DNA from: Desulfonema magnum
GTDB lineage: Bacteria > Desulfobacterota > Desulfobacteria > Desulfobacterales > 4be13
Length of the DNA: 64,000 bases
Assembly (NCBI RefSeq): GCF_017377395.1
Contig: NZ_CP061800.1
Coordinates: 3,679,633-3,743,632, forward strand
Direction of reading: 5' to 3'
This document shows, one piece after another, positions 1 to 9,235 of this stretch (position 1 is its first letter; every line of letters begins with the position of its first letter). The notes under the pieces are model-generated. The model saw only the letters and a list, made by a program, of their open reading frames with translations, ran no database searches and was not told where the DNA came from. A program made the translations under genes and the position numbers.

Positions 1-249
1 GTCGTCTCCGCCTGCGCTTTCTCTGAAGGTCAGCGCCATAATATAGGCCAACTCCCTGACTGTGGCTCCGGCTTCCAAAGCGCCCATGAAATGCTTTAAA
101 AGGCAGGGTTTGGACCGATTCTTGATGGAAAGCGCAAAACAGATAAACTGATAGGTCTTTTCATCAATACTTCGTTTTTCTTTGTAAAGTTCATCTATTT
201 TGTCAAATTCTTCTGCAAATTCCGGAAACCATTCAGCTAATAAACGCAT
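1..249 (-). CDS. Carboxymuconolactone-decarboxylase-like (AhpD fold) protein, 5' part only
   Basis: The gene starts at 249 behind an AGGAGG-like site and runs off the left edge of the window, so only 83 codons are seen. The segment around residues 47-75, with C-L-L-K-H followed by A-L-E-A-G-A-T and a hydrophobic helix, matches the AhpD/CMD helical fold. In redox-active members this segment carries C-x-x-C-x-x-x-H. Here the first cysteine position is serine (S-K-P-C), so a thiol-disulfide role is doubtful. It lies directly downstream of an arsR-permease pair on the same strand and may be the third gene of that unit. The substrate is unknown. Confidence 0.6.
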   Translation of the reverse strand, partial: MRLLAEWFPEFAEEFDKIDELYKEKRSIDEKTYQFICFALSIKNRSKPCLLKHFMGALEAGATVRELAYIMALTFRESAGGDD

Positions 250-263
250 ATTTTACCTCCTCT

Positions 264-300
264 TTTGAAACTTGAAACTTGAAACTTGAAATTTGAAACT
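264..300. repeat. Heptamer tandem repeat, unit CTTGAAA
   Basis: About five copies of a 7-bp unit (GAAACTT read in phase) lie between the permease stop and the ribosome binding site of the following gene. It is one of many 7-bp-period tracts in the window. Confidence 0.85.
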
Positions 301-324
301 GATATTTGGAAACATTTAGACATA

Positions 325-1497
325 TTATCCAACTATCCAACCGTAACTCATTCCGGCAATGGTTGACAATACTACAATAATGCCGGAAAAAGCAGCGGTC
401 TTTTTCACGCCCATAACGCCGCCAATGACCAGCATATTTGGCAGAGAGAGTGCCGGTCCTGCCAGAAGCAGGGCAAGGGCCGGTCCCTCTCCCATGCCTG
501 ATCCGATGAGACCCTGAAGAATCGGTACTTCGGTCAGGGTGGCAAAATACATCAGTGCGCCGGATATCGAGGCAAACAAATTCGCCCATAGTGAATTTCC
601 GCCGACCAGTGCCTGAATATAATGTTCCGGTATCAGCGCCGGGTGTCCGGGTCTCCCCAGTGTGAACCCCGCGACCAGAACGCCCGCTCCCAGGAGCGGA
701 AAAATTTGTTTCATAAACCCCCAGGTGGCCTGTACCCAGTTTGTACGCTCTTCTTTTACAAACCAGGCTTTCAGCATCACGCCAAGGATAACTAAAAGAA
801 CGGCAGTGAGGTACCATTTTGCGGCAAAAATAGCAGGCCAGATACCTGTCGAACCCTGGGCCGGTCTGGCAAAAGCTGCAAAAACCAGAATCAGCACCAT
901 GGTCAGGATGTAAAGCGTATCTTGCAGCAGCGTGCGCTCTTTTCCCTCCTCATCTGGAAAATAGATCTGACCGGTTGTACGGGCAGCATCGTCTTTACGA
1001 AAAATAAACGACATAAGAAGCCCGGTGATAATTGCAAAAAAGACCGCGCCAATGGCACGGGCAAGCCCTAACTGCCAGCCCAATATTTTTGCGGTGAGGG
1101 TAATTGCCAGAACATTGATGGCAGGGCCGGAATAAAGAAACGCGGTGGCAGGGCCGATACCCGCGCCGCGGGAATATATGCCTGCAAACAGGGGTAGCAC
1201 TGTACAGGAGCAAACTGCAAGGATAGTTCCTGAGACGGACGCGACCGAATAGGCAAGCATTTTTTTTGCCTGCGCGCCGAAATATTTAAGTACCGATGCC
1301 TGGGAAACAAACACGGCAATAGCGCCTGCAATAAAAAATGCCGGAATCAGGCAGGTCAGCACATGTTCTCTGGCATATTCCTGAAGCATCATAAAGGCTT
1401 CAAGCCCTGACTGACGGATTACGGGATGGTCCCAGGGAATATAGTAACATCCGAGAAAAATGGAAATAATGATCAGTAATTTGGTATGTTCTTTCAT
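325..1497 (-). CDS. ArsP/YraQ-type permease (DUF318 family)
   Basis: This 390-residue protein has about eight to ten hydrophobic segments. It carries the family hallmark C-S-C-T-V-L-P-L-F near residue 97, followed by a glycine-rich stretch with G-P-A-I-N-V. Members of PF03773 export trivalent organoarsenicals or other soft metals or metalloids across the inner membrane, and some are annotated as Cu/Zn efflux permeases. It follows the ArsR-type regulator at 1574-1918 with a 76-bp gap that holds an AT-rich palindrome. The context suggests metal(loid)-induced expression. The exact ion cannot be read from the sequence. Confidence 0.85.
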   Translation of the reverse strand: MKEHTKLLIIISIFLGCYYIPWDHPVIRQSGLEAFMMLQEYAREHVLTCLIPAFFIAGAIAVFVSQASVLKYFGAQAKKMLAYSVASVSGTILAVCSCTVLPLFAGIYSRGAGIGPATAFLYSGPAINVLAITLTAKILGWQLGLARAIGAVFFAIITGLLMSFIFRKDDAARTTGQIYFPDEEGKERTLLQDTLYILTMVLILVFAAFARPAQGSTGIWPAIFAAKWYLTAVLLVILGVMLKAWFVKEERTNWVQATWGFMKQIFPLLGAGVLVAGFTLGRPGHPALIPEHYIQALVGGNSLWANLFASISGALMYFATLTEVPILQGLIGSGMGEGPALALLLAGPALSLPNMLVIGGVMGVKKTAAFSGIIVVLSTIAGMSYGWIVG

Positions 1498-1531
1498 GCA
1501 ACATTCTCCTTTTACTTACAAATTCATAGCA

Positions 1532-1552
1532 TAGCTATATGCAAATATAGCT
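1532..1552. promoter_or_regulatory. AT-rich perfect palindrome, possible ArsR-type operator
   Basis: A 9-bp inverted repeat TAGCTATAT with a 3-bp centre lies between arsR and the permease gene. A similar core (ATATAGCTAC) overlaps the arsR promoter, so both may bind the regulator. This is inferred from likeness and position. Confidence 0.45.
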
Positions 1553-1573
1553 ATATATTGAAGGCAAAAAAAA

Positions 1574-1918
1574 TTATTTTTTACAAATATCCTCCCGATT
1601 ATAAAAAGGAAGCTTTTTCACCAGTTCAGAAATTTCCGGGTCGTCTTCCAGCCAGTGCCTGAGGTTTCCCAGAAGAGTAGCGGCATATGGACTGTTTTTT
1701 CCGTCTCCGAGGTAATAATTGACCCACAGACCATCTTTTTTAAAATAAACCAGACCCGCTTCTTCAAGGACTTTCAGATGTTTTGACACCGTAGGCTGGG
1801 CAATGCCTAACACGGCCTGCAATTCACACACACACATCACCTTATGCTGTAACAGCTTCACAATCCTTATCCGATTCGGGTCGGAAAGCGCTTTCATAAC
1901 TTTGACAAAGTCTTTCAT
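1574..1918 (-). CDS. arsR: ArsR-family winged-helix metal(loid)-responsive repressor
   Basis: The 114-residue protein is of usual ArsR length. It has the recognition helix region Q-P-T-V-S-K-H-L-K-V-L and a C-V-C-E-L motif just before it, the position of the alpha3 metal site of ArsR/CadC relatives. Metal binding would release the repressor from DNA. It is the first gene of a minus-strand unit with the permease and CMD-like genes, and its promoter carries an operator-like sequence, suggesting autoregulation. Confidence 0.88.
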   Translation of the reverse strand: MKDFVKVMKALSDPNRIRIVKLLQHKVMCVCELQAVLGIAQPTVSKHLKVLEEAGLVYFKKDGLWVNYYLGDGKNSPYAATLLGNLRHWLEDDPEISELVKKLPFYNREDICKK

Positions 1919-1945
1919 AAAAAACCTTTCATATTCTTGTATGGC

Positions 1946-1974
1946 AATATAGCTACTTATATTTTTGTTGTCAA
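1946..1974 (-). promoter_or_regulatory. Sigma70-type promoter of arsR with overlapping operator-like repeat
   Basis: On the minus strand TTGACA (1969-1974) and TATATT (1946-1951) are separated by exactly 17 bp, about 30 bp upstream of the arsR start. The spacer and -10 region contain an imperfect palindrome (ATATAAGTAGCTATAT) resembling the one at 1532-1552. Confidence 0.7.
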
Positions 1975-2014
1975 GTCTTTATTTTTAATATGTGTAATCC
2001 AGGATCACAAAAGT

Positions 2015-2700
2015 TTTTCCGGAGTGCAAAAATAGAGCGAAGCGGTTTTTTGCATCATCCCGCATCAAAAAGCTTTTCCGGAGTGCAAAAATAGAGCGAA
2101 GCGGTTTTTTGCATCATCCCGCATCAAAAAGCTTTTCCGGAGTGCAAAAATAGAGCGAAGCGGTTTTTTGCATCGTTCTGCAAAAAACTTTTCCGGAGTG
2201 CAAAAATAGAGCGAAGCGGTTTTTTGCATCATCCCGCATCATCATCAAATCTTTTCCGGAGTGCAAAAATAGAGCGAAGCGGTTTTTTGCATCGTTCTGC
2301 AAAAAACTTTTCCGGAGTGCAAAAATAGAGCGAAGCGGTTTTTTGCATCGTTCTGCAAAAAGCTTTTCCGGAGTGCAAAAATAGAGCGAAGCGGTTTTTT
2401 GCATCATCCCGCATCAAAAAGCTTTTCCGGAGTGCAAAAATAGAGCGAAGCGGTTTTTTGCATCATCCCGCATCAAAAAGCTTTTCCGGAGTGCAAAAAT
2501 AGAGCGAAGCGGTTTTTTGCATCGTTCTGCAAAAAACTTTTCCGGAGTGTTGTTTGCAAAAAAGCGCTTCGCTCTATTTTTGCACTCCTTTTAACACTTT
2601 TATTTTTGCAAAAAAACGCTTCGCTCTATTTTTGCACTCCTTTTAACACTTTTATTTTTGCAAAAAAACGCTTCGCTCTATTTTTGCACTCCTTTTACTG
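2015..2700. repeat. Array of GAGTGCAAAAATAGAGCG repeats, nine direct then three inverted
   Basis: Nine plus-strand units begin near 2021, 2080, 2139, 2194, 2258, 2313, 2370, 2429 and 2488. Three inverted units begin near 2555, 2608 and 2660. Each unit pairs TGCAAAA with TTTTTTGCA around a GCGAAGCG loop, a terminator-like hairpin with a T-run. The inverted units lie in the sense orientation just past the lgt stop. Open frames across the array encode only the repeat and are not genes. The array fills the space between lgt and arsR. Confidence 0.9.
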
Positions 2701-2717
2701 AGTTCAAAAAACAATCC

Positions 2718-3494
2718 CTAATTCCGAAAATCCGAAGATGTTTTTTTACTGAGAAATATGAGCATGACAATGGCGATAATCGCCATGATTATTCCGATGG
2801 TCTGGGAAACAGACAGGACGCCAAAGATAAAATCGCCTCTGTCATCCCCGCGGAACACTTCGATGACAGAACGCGTGATTCCGTAAATTAAAACATAAAT
2901 CCAGCACAACTGACCGTCAAACTTTTTTCGACGACGGAAAAGCCACAGGAATCCGAAAATCATCAGATTGTTCAGTGCGGAATAAAGCTGGGTGGGATGA
3001 AGCGGAATACCGGTCGGGGCCAGGCTGTCAGGATGCGAAAACGTAATGGCCCAGGGAAGATGACAGACTTTGCCGTAACAGCATCCCGCGAAAAAACACC
3101 CGATTCTGCCCAGAAAATGTCCGAGAGCAAGTGACGGTGCCAGAATATCCAGTGTTTTCCACAGGGGCATTCTGTGCTTTTTCAGATAAATAAACGCAGT
3201 CACTGCCGCACCGATGAAGCCGCCGTAAAACACAAGTCCCCCGTTCCATATTTTAAAGATATCCAAAGGGGCGGAAAGAAACATTTCAAGGTTCACCACA
3301 ACATAAAACAGGCGTGAGGCGATAATCGCGGAAATCAGGATATAAAAGCAAATATCCATCATTTTATCAGGGTCTTCGCCAACTCTTACCGCTTCTTTTT
3401 TGGCCACAGAAATCCCAGCAAGAAAGCCCAGTGCAATAAAAAGGCCATAAGTATAAATAGCTATTTGTCCGAATTTGAAGAGAACAGGATACAT
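2718..3494 (-). CDS. lgt: Prolipoprotein diacylglyceryl transferase
   Basis: Lgt moves a diacylglyceryl group from phosphatidylglycerol to the lipobox cysteine of prelipoproteins in the inner membrane. The 258-residue product has seven or so membrane segments. It has the family signature G-R-I-G-C-F-F-A-G-C-C-Y-G near residue 125, H-P-T-Q-L-Y, and R-S-V-I-E-V-F-R-G-D. I place the start at 3494 (M-Y-P-V-L-F). The 15 upstream in-frame codons are only a translated TTGATAA heptamer tract. Together with lspA it covers two steps of lipoprotein maturation. Confidence 0.93.
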   Translation of the reverse strand: MYPVLFKFGQIAIYTYGLFIALGFLAGISVAKKEAVRVGEDPDKMMDICFYILISAIIASRLFYVVVNLEMFLSAPLDIFKIWNGGLVFYGGFIGAAVTAFIYLKKHRMPLWKTLDILAPSLALGHFLGRIGCFFAGCCYGKVCHLPWAITFSHPDSLAPTGIPLHPTQLYSALNNLMIFGFLWLFRRRKKFDGQLCWIYVLIYGITRSVIEVFRGDDRGDFIFGVLSVSQTIGIIMAIIAIVMLIFLSKKTSSDFRN

Positions 3495-3534
3495 TTTTGA
3501 TAATTGATAATTGATAATTGATAATTGATAATTG
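3495..3534. repeat. Heptamer tandem repeat, unit TTGATAA (left half)
   Basis: Four to five copies of the 7-bp unit lie just upstream of the lgt start. The tract continues at 3842-3870 on the other side of a MITE, so the MITE appears to have inserted into it. Confidence 0.85.
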
Positions 3535-3841
3535 GGCATCCTTCATATTTGCCCAAAAGTACTTTACACTTTTGGTGATTTGAAAAAAAGTCCATTTTTT
3601 TTCAATCTACAAATTTTGTAGCTAAATAAAAGTAATATTTACAAATAGATATTGTAAAATCTACAAATTTTGTAGTTTTTTACACACTTCAAACATGATT
3701 AGCTAAAATTAACTACAAAATTTGTAGTTTTTTTTGTAATAGGTTGTTTATATTATAAAAATAATCAAAATTATCATGAATTAAAAAAAACATAAAAAAT
3801 TCATTTTAGCTGAAAGTGTAAACTACTAAATGAAGGATGCC
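3535..3841. mobile_element. 307-bp MITE related to the IS at 60814-62736
   Basis: The ends are GGCATCCTTCAT inverted repeats flanked by the 8-mer GATAATTG on both sides (3527-3534 and 3842-3849), although the target is itself repetitive. The left end matches the right end of the complete IS at 32 of 39 positions. The right end matches the IS left end at 27 of 29. The interior is AT-rich, non-coding and has three palindromes of the form CTACAAANTTTGTAG. This is a non-autonomous relative lying in reverse orientation to the IS. Confidence 0.85.
3608..3734. repeat. Three copies of palindrome CTACAAA-N-TTTGTAG
   Basis: Copies occur near 3608, 3660 and 3716 inside the MITE, spaced 50-60 bp apart. 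They could be transposase or host-protein binding sites, or promoter-like operators carried by the element. Confidence 0.7.
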
Positions 3842-3983
3842 GATAATTGATAATTGACAATTGATATTGTTATGGCAATCACAGAAGGAACGGATAATTG
3901 GCTGCGCAATCCTCAATCTATAAGGATTGTGCTTTCGACATCGGTTCCCTTTATGCCTGCCAACACAATAATCAATTCAGACA

Positions 3984-4481
3984 CTATTCCGGAATTTTAT
4001 TTAAAAAAATATGAATCACAAAAACAGCAACGCCGACAGAGATTGCGCTGTCAGCAACATTAAATGCGGGCCAATGCCAATTTCCTATATAAAAATCAAG
4101 GAAGTCAACGACTTTTCCAAAACGTATCCTGTCAATCAGATTACCGACCGCCCCTCCGAATATCAGGGCAAATCCGGTGGCAAGCAGAGGATGAGTTTTA
4201 GGGGTCTTATTATAAAAATACAGGACAACACATGCGGCAAATGACGAGACAAACAGGAAGAGTATTTTGCGCAACATGGGATTATGGTCAGCGAAAAAAC
4301 CAAAGGCCCCTCCTGGATTGTGGATATGCGTTATGTCAAAAAATCCTGATATTACCGTAACAGATTCGTAAATCGCCAGGGTGTTTAAAATGACAGCCTT
4401 TGTTATCTGGTCGAAGATAATAATCAAACCTGCAATAACCGCAAGTTTTATATACTTTTTTTCAAATATTGATAGGGTCAT
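3984..4481 (-). CDS. lspA: Lipoprotein signal peptidase II
   Basis: LspA cuts the signal peptide from diacylglyceryl-modified prolipoproteins. The 165-residue protein has four predicted membrane helices. It has the two catalytic aspartate motifs, G-N-L-I-D-R near residue 114 and F-N-V-A-D-S near 142. It lies between ileS and lgt on the same strand, but heptamer tracts separate all three genes, so co-transcription is uncertain. Confidence 0.95.
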   Translation of the reverse strand: MTLSIFEKKYIKLAVIAGLIIIFDQITKAVILNTLAIYESVTVISGFFDITHIHNPGGAFGFFADHNPMLRKILFLFVSSFAACVVLYFYNKTPKTHPLLATGFALIFGGAVGNLIDRIRFGKVVDFLDFYIGNWHWPAFNVADSAISVGVAVFVIHIFLNKIPE

Positions 4482-5268
4482 AATTTTTTTATGTGAAAGT
4501 GTCAGGTGTTAGGTGTTAGGTGTTAGGGTGTTAGGTGTTAGGTGTTAGGTGTTAGGTGTTAGGTGTTAGGTGTTAAGTGTTAGGAAAATGTCTCCGGCAT
4601 CCATAAATCAGGATAGTTCTGCCATAAATCCGGGTACAGGACAAAAAGCTGCGGCGAAGGAAAGATACCCGGCTTTTTCCCCGGATGAGGCCATTTCCCT
4701 GCCGGAAAAACCCGGGTTTCTTTGGCACTTATCTTTTTTATCTGTACACAGGCCATAAATATAAATTCGGAAGTACAGACAATTCACAACTGACTATAAA
4801 AGTTTTATATTTCTTCCTAACACTTCAATACTTCGGACAGTTTCTATAACATATTGTTTTCATAAGATTTATATATTTTGCAGTCAGAGATTTAAATTAT
4901 ATCTCAAGTTTCGCACCCCTATGAATACCCATATATCAAGGGTTTTCACAGATAATTGGTATCGAAAATTTGGCTTTTCCCGTTTTTTGGGCCACCTGAA
5001 ATCAGGTAGTTATGCCCCAATGCGAATAAAAGCTGAATCCGACAAATCCCTTTTTGACACAACTATCTATCTGTATTTATTTAATAAGTTAGGTTCGAAA
5101 CTTGAGTTATATGATTTCAATAAGTTAAAATTTCAGACGCTCTTGATCTTCAAAAACTGTCCGAAGTATTAACACTTAACACCTAACACCTAACACCTAA
5201 CACCTAACACTTAACACTTAACACTTAACACTTAACACCGAACACCTGACACTTTGAATAAAAAGAAA
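4482..5268. repeat. Repeat-filled spacer between ileS and lspA, bounded by inverted heptamer arrays
   Basis: A GTGTTAG array (about 4498-4586) and its inverse CTAACAC array (about 5172-5256) enclose roughly 590 bp. Inside is a GC hairpin element around 4640-4730 with paired CCGGGTTT/AAACCCGG-like arms, followed by AT-rich DNA. An 83-codon frame at 4921-5172 has no ribosome binding site and ends in the heptamer array, so it is not called a gene. Confidence 0.75.
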
Positions 5269-8082
5269 TTAACCTTTCAGAGCCTCAATTTCTTTAAGAG
5301 CCGCCTGACACCGGCTGCAAACACCCGGATGTTCAGGGTTTGTCCCGACAGAAGGATCATGTATCCAGCACCGCTCACACTTTTCTCCCGGGGCAGGCAC
5401 AACCAGAATTGACAAGCCTTCGATATCCTCACATTCATAGGCACCCTCGGGGGGAGCTTCTTCCTGAACCAGCGTGGCTTTGGAAACAATAAACAAAGAC
5501 CTCAGTTCCTCGGCATATGAACGAAGGATATTATAAGCATTGGCATTCGCCGAGACAATAACAGCCGCATCAAGAGGATGTCCCACCAGTTTCCTGGCTC
5601 TGGCTTCTTCCAATGCCTTTGTCACTTCCCCGCGCACTTCAAGCAGGTATTCCCATTTCTCAGCCAGTTCAGGATCATTCCATGCTGCATTCGCAACCGG
5701 TAAGGACGTGAGATGAATGCTTTCTTTTTTTCCTTCCCGCTCGGGCATAAACTTCCAAATTTCTTCGGCCGTAAACGGAAGTATCGGGGCCATAAGCCTC
5801 ACAATGGCGTCCAGAAGCGTATGAATGACGGTCTGGGCGCTTCTTCTTTCCAGCGGTTCAGGTGATGACGCGTATAATCTGTCTTTGAGAATATCCAGGT
5901 AGAACGAGGACAGGTCCACGGTGCAATAATTATAAAGCGAGTGATAGATCACATGGAACTCGTATCTGTCATATGCTTTGTGTGCTTTTTCAATCAGCCC
6001 GAGAAGTTTATAAAGTGCGAATCTGTCAACCTCCGGCATGGACGAATAGGGAATCGCATCTTTTGAAGGATCAAAATCATACAAATTTCCCAGGAGAAAC
6101 CGACAGGTGTTCCGGATTTTCCTGTATGCGTCGCTTAATTGTTTCAGAATATTTTCGGAAATGCGGATGTCATCCCTGTAATCGGTTGCAGACACCCACA
6201 GGCGGAGAATTTCAGCACCGTATTTGTCAATCACCTGCTTCGGAGCCACAACATTTCCCAAGGATTTGGACATCTTTTTGCCGCTTTCATCCACAACAAA
6301 ACCGTGAGTCAGCACAGCCTCATAAGGCGCTTTGCCGCGGGTGCCCACAGATGTCAGCAGCGCGCTGTGGAACCATCCCCTGTGCTGGTCGCTGCCTTCG
6401 AGGTAAAGATCCGCAGGCCATTTCAGATAGTCCCGCTGTTCAAGAACGGCCGCATGACTCACCCCTGAATCAAACCAGACATCCAGAATATCGGTTTCCT
6501 TTTTAAACGCCTTGCTTCCGCAGGTCTCGCACACAGCATCCTCGGGGATAAGCTCTTTTACGTCTTTTTCCAGCCAGATATCCGCTCCGTGCGCCTTAAA
6601 AAGCTCAAACACATGATCAATGATATACTGGTTCATAAACGCATTTCCGCAGTCTTCACAATAAAAAACGGTAATGGGAACGCCCCAGGCCCGCTGTCTG
6701 GAAACGCACCAGTCCGGGCGATTTTCGATCATGCCATAAATTCGCTCCCGTCCCCAATGGGGTATCCACTTTACTTTGTCAATCTCTTCAAGGGATTTTT
6801 TTCTTAACCCTGTTCTTTCCATGGAAATAAACCACTGGGGCGTGGCACGGAAGATCACCGGTCTTTTGCAGCGCCAGCAATGGGGATACTGATGGGTGAT
6901 ATCTTCTTCTGCAATGAGTGCGCCGACTTCCCTGAGTTTCGCGTTAATTTCCTTGTTTGCCTTAAATACGAACTGACCCTTGAAAAACTCAACATCATCA
7001 GTAAAGCATCCGTTATCATTTACGGGTGAATACACATCAAGATCATACTGAAGCCCGACCTCATAGTCCTCGCGTCCGTGTCCGGGGGCTGTATGAACGC
7101 ATCCGGTGCCTGTCTCCAATGTCACATGAGGGGCCAGGATGATAAGTGAGTCACGGTCATAAAGCGGATGAGCGCACCGTTTCCGCTCAAGTGTTTTTGC
7201 TTTGATATCGGCAAGGATTGAATAATCAGAAATCCCAAAAGTCTCCATACAGGTTTCAGCCAGATCCCGGGCCAAAATCAGCACTTCGTTGTTTCCTGTG
7301 TCCACGGCCGCGTAATCAAAATCAGGATGAAGCGCGATCCCCAGATTTGCAGGAATGGTCCAGGGGGTGGTGGTCCATATCACAACATAAACCTTTTTGC
7401 CGGCCAACGCGGGAATGTCTTCGCTTACATCGTCTTTTAACAGGAATTTTATAAAAACAGACGGTGACGTGTCATCATGATATTCAATTTCCGCTTCGGC
7501 AAGGGCAGTTTTGCAGTCACAGCACCAGTATATGGGTTTTTTGCTTCTGAAAAGACTCCCGTCCAGGGCAAATTTGCCGCATTCCCTCGCAATAATGGCT
7601 TCATATTCATAATTCATTGTGAGATAAGGGTTTTCCCATTCCCCCATCACCCCGAGCCGTTTGAATTCCCCGCGCTGAATATCAATATATTTTTCAGCAT
7701 ATGCCCGGCACAGTCTGCGGATATCTGACTGGGACATTTCTTTTTTTTTGCTGCCGAGTTCCTTGTCAACATTATGCTCAATGGGAAGTCCGTGACAATC
7801 CCATCCGGGCACATACACTGCGTCAAACCCTGTCATCTGACGTGAACGGACAATAATATCTTTTAAAATTTTGTTCAGGGCCGTGCCAATATGAATATGA
7901 CCGTTGGCATATGGGGGGCCGTCGTGCAAAATGAATCGTTCTTTGCCTTTTGATATATCTCTGATTTTATGATACAGTTCGTTTTCCTCCCAGGCTTTTA
8001 ACTGCTCAGGCTCACGTTTGGCCAGATTTGCCTTCATGGGAAACTTGGTTTTCGGAAGGTTGAGTGTCTTTTTATAATCCAT
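5269..8082 (-). CDS. ileS: Isoleucyl-tRNA synthetase
   Basis: This class I synthetase charges tRNA-Ile and edits Val-tRNA. The 937-residue product has the HIGH-type motif H-I-H-I-G-T-A near residue 63 and editing-domain sequence [11 protein letters not shown]. The KMSKS motif ([10 protein letters not shown]) lies near 605, and a C-terminal zinc-binding pair C-E-R-C-W and C-S-R-C sits near the end. Length and motif order agree with the zinc-containing bacterial type. It is followed by lspA on the same strand, a common order, but with a long repeat spacer. Confidence 0.97.
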   Translation of the reverse strand: MDYKKTLNLPKTKFPMKANLAKREPEQLKAWEENELYHKIRDISKGKERFILHDGPPYANGHIHIGTALNKILKDIIVRSRQMTGFDAVYVPGWDCHGLPIEHNVDKELGSKKKEMSQSDIRRLCRAYAEKYIDIQRGEFKRLGVMGEWENPYLTMNYEYEAIIARECGKFALDGSLFRSKKPIYWCCDCKTALAEAEIEYHDDTSPSVFIKFLLKDDVSEDIPALAGKKVYVVIWTTTPWTIPANLGIALHPDFDYAAVDTGNNEVLILARDLAETCMETFGISDYSILADIKAKTLERKRCAHPLYDRDSLIILAPHVTLETGTGCVHTAPGHGREDYEVGLQYDLDVYSPVNDNGCFTDDVEFFKGQFVFKANKEINAKLREVGALIAEEDITHQYPHCWRCKRPVIFRATPQWFISMERTGLRKKSLEEIDKVKWIPHWGRERIYGMIENRPDWCVSRQRAWGVPITVFYCEDCGNAFMNQYIIDHVFELFKAHGADIWLEKDVKELIPEDAVCETCGSKAFKKETDILDVWFDSGVSHAAVLEQRDYLKWPADLYLEGSDQHRGWFHSALLTSVGTRGKAPYEAVLTHGFVVDESGKKMSKSLGNVVAPKQVIDKYGAEILRLWVSATDYRDDIRISENILKQLSDAYRKIRNTCRFLLGNLYDFDPSKDAIPYSSMPEVDRFALYKLLGLIEKAHKAYDRYEFHVIYHSLYNYCTVDLSSFYLDILKDRLYASSPEPLERRSAQTVIHTLLDAIVRLMAPILPFTAEEIWKFMPEREGKKESIHLTSLPVANAAWNDPELAEKWEYLLEVRGEVTKALEEARARKLVGHPLDAAVIVSANANAYNILRSYAEELRSLFIVSKATLVQEEAPPEGAYECEDIEGLSILVVPAPGEKCERCWIHDPSVGTNPEHPGVCSRCQAALKEIEALKG

Positions 8083-8883
8083 TGAATCCTCGCTTCAGTC
8101 CTTAAAGAATGAAAACTAAATAACAGTCATGACCTTGCTGGTCACAACAAAACATGAAAGTTTCATTGCTTTTCCTAACAGCTAACACTTTCATATAAAT
8201 ATTTCCATCCTTCATGCCATTCCCGGGGACAGTCATAATGAAAGTTGAAAGAGGGGTCACAGAACATATAAGAACACGAATCTGTGTGACATTGGGACAG
8301 CAGATTCCCGCTTTCAACGGAATGACAGAGATGGGTAACTTATTTAGATATCAATTCTGAATTTTAGTGGATGTTGGTTCAAAATCAAAAAGTTTAGACT
8401 CAAAACTATTATGTGTCAAGGAAAAGGTAATAAAAATTAAGTTTGTGAAATAACATGAATGAAAACAAAACAGGACAAGGCGATTCTCCTCCTAGCCCCC
8501 TGATCCGGATCATCATCCGAGATGATAAGGTGAAACTCGGTCACCAAGTTTTAATTACAGAACTCGTCAGTCGCAAGTTGTCAGTTGTCAGTCATAAAAC
8601 ATCTGATAACTATATGAAATTATTAACTTCCAACATTACATACCTGTTTCAGAGGTGTTAATGATTTCATCAGGTTATGAGAACTTGCGACTGTCGAGTT
8701 ACAGAAAAAAGCCGAATTTTTTTGCCATTCACAGAAAAAAGTTAAATTTCTTGTTCAACTATCTGATTGTTCCGAGTGTCAAGTTTCACTCCTTCCAAAT
8801 CGAGGTCTCTCTGAAATTATAATTAACTGTTTTTAAAAGCTATTTTTATTTTAAAAAATAATGTTTCAATCCATTTTTAAGAG
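8083..8883. other. Gene-free stretch with degenerate repeats and a long inverted repeat
   Basis: Positions 8110-8215 hold a diverged copy of the TCATGACCTGCCGGTCACAACGA-type repeat seen at 18.7-19.4 kb. An inverted repeat with arms near 8555-8580 and 8682-8704 (CAGTCGCAAGTT against AACTTGCGACTG) could form a cruciform. No convincing coding sequence was seen. Confidence 0.6.
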
Positions 8884-8991
8884 ATAAGTACCCGGACAAA
8901 AGTTTTCCGGTATTTTTATTTGAATCTTATTCAAGCGGATTCAGGGAATTTTACGAAAATTCTACCCGAAAATATATGTCCGGGTACTTAT
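8884..8991. repeat. 108-bp mini-element with 15-bp perfect terminal inverted repeats
   Basis: The ends are ATAAGTACCCGGACA and its exact reverse complement. The interior is AT-rich and non-coding. A diverged relative, itself interrupted by a GC hairpin element, lies at about 53318-53472. Confidence 0.7.
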
Positions 8992-9235
8992 ATCCTGGGC
9001 TGATGAAAATCACCTAAAATTAAGGAATAATTAAGTAAAAAATATGATCCCGATTTTGTTCCGGGCACGGCCCGGCTTTCAGACCCGGATTCATGGCAGC
9101 ACTGTTGTTCCGGTTTATCAGACAGGCAGTTGCCGGAATAAAAATCGGACTGTTATGAAATTACTGTAAATTACTTATTTTCATCACCCCACTTATATCC
9201 TATTTTTAAACAGCAACCGGTTAATTTTTTTCTGA

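Noticed and set aside
2114-2417. Open frames of 60-97 codons across the 2.0-2.6 kb array
   Set aside because: They translate only the GAGTGCAAAAATAGAGCG repeat in different phases, with no ribosome binding site.
5090-5110. GGTTCGAAA as a tRNA T-arm
   Set aside because: No cloverleaf or acceptor stem surrounds it; no tRNA gene was found in the window.
4921-5172. 83-codon frame between ileS and lspA
   Set aside because: It is AT-rich, lacks a start site and ends in a heptamer array.
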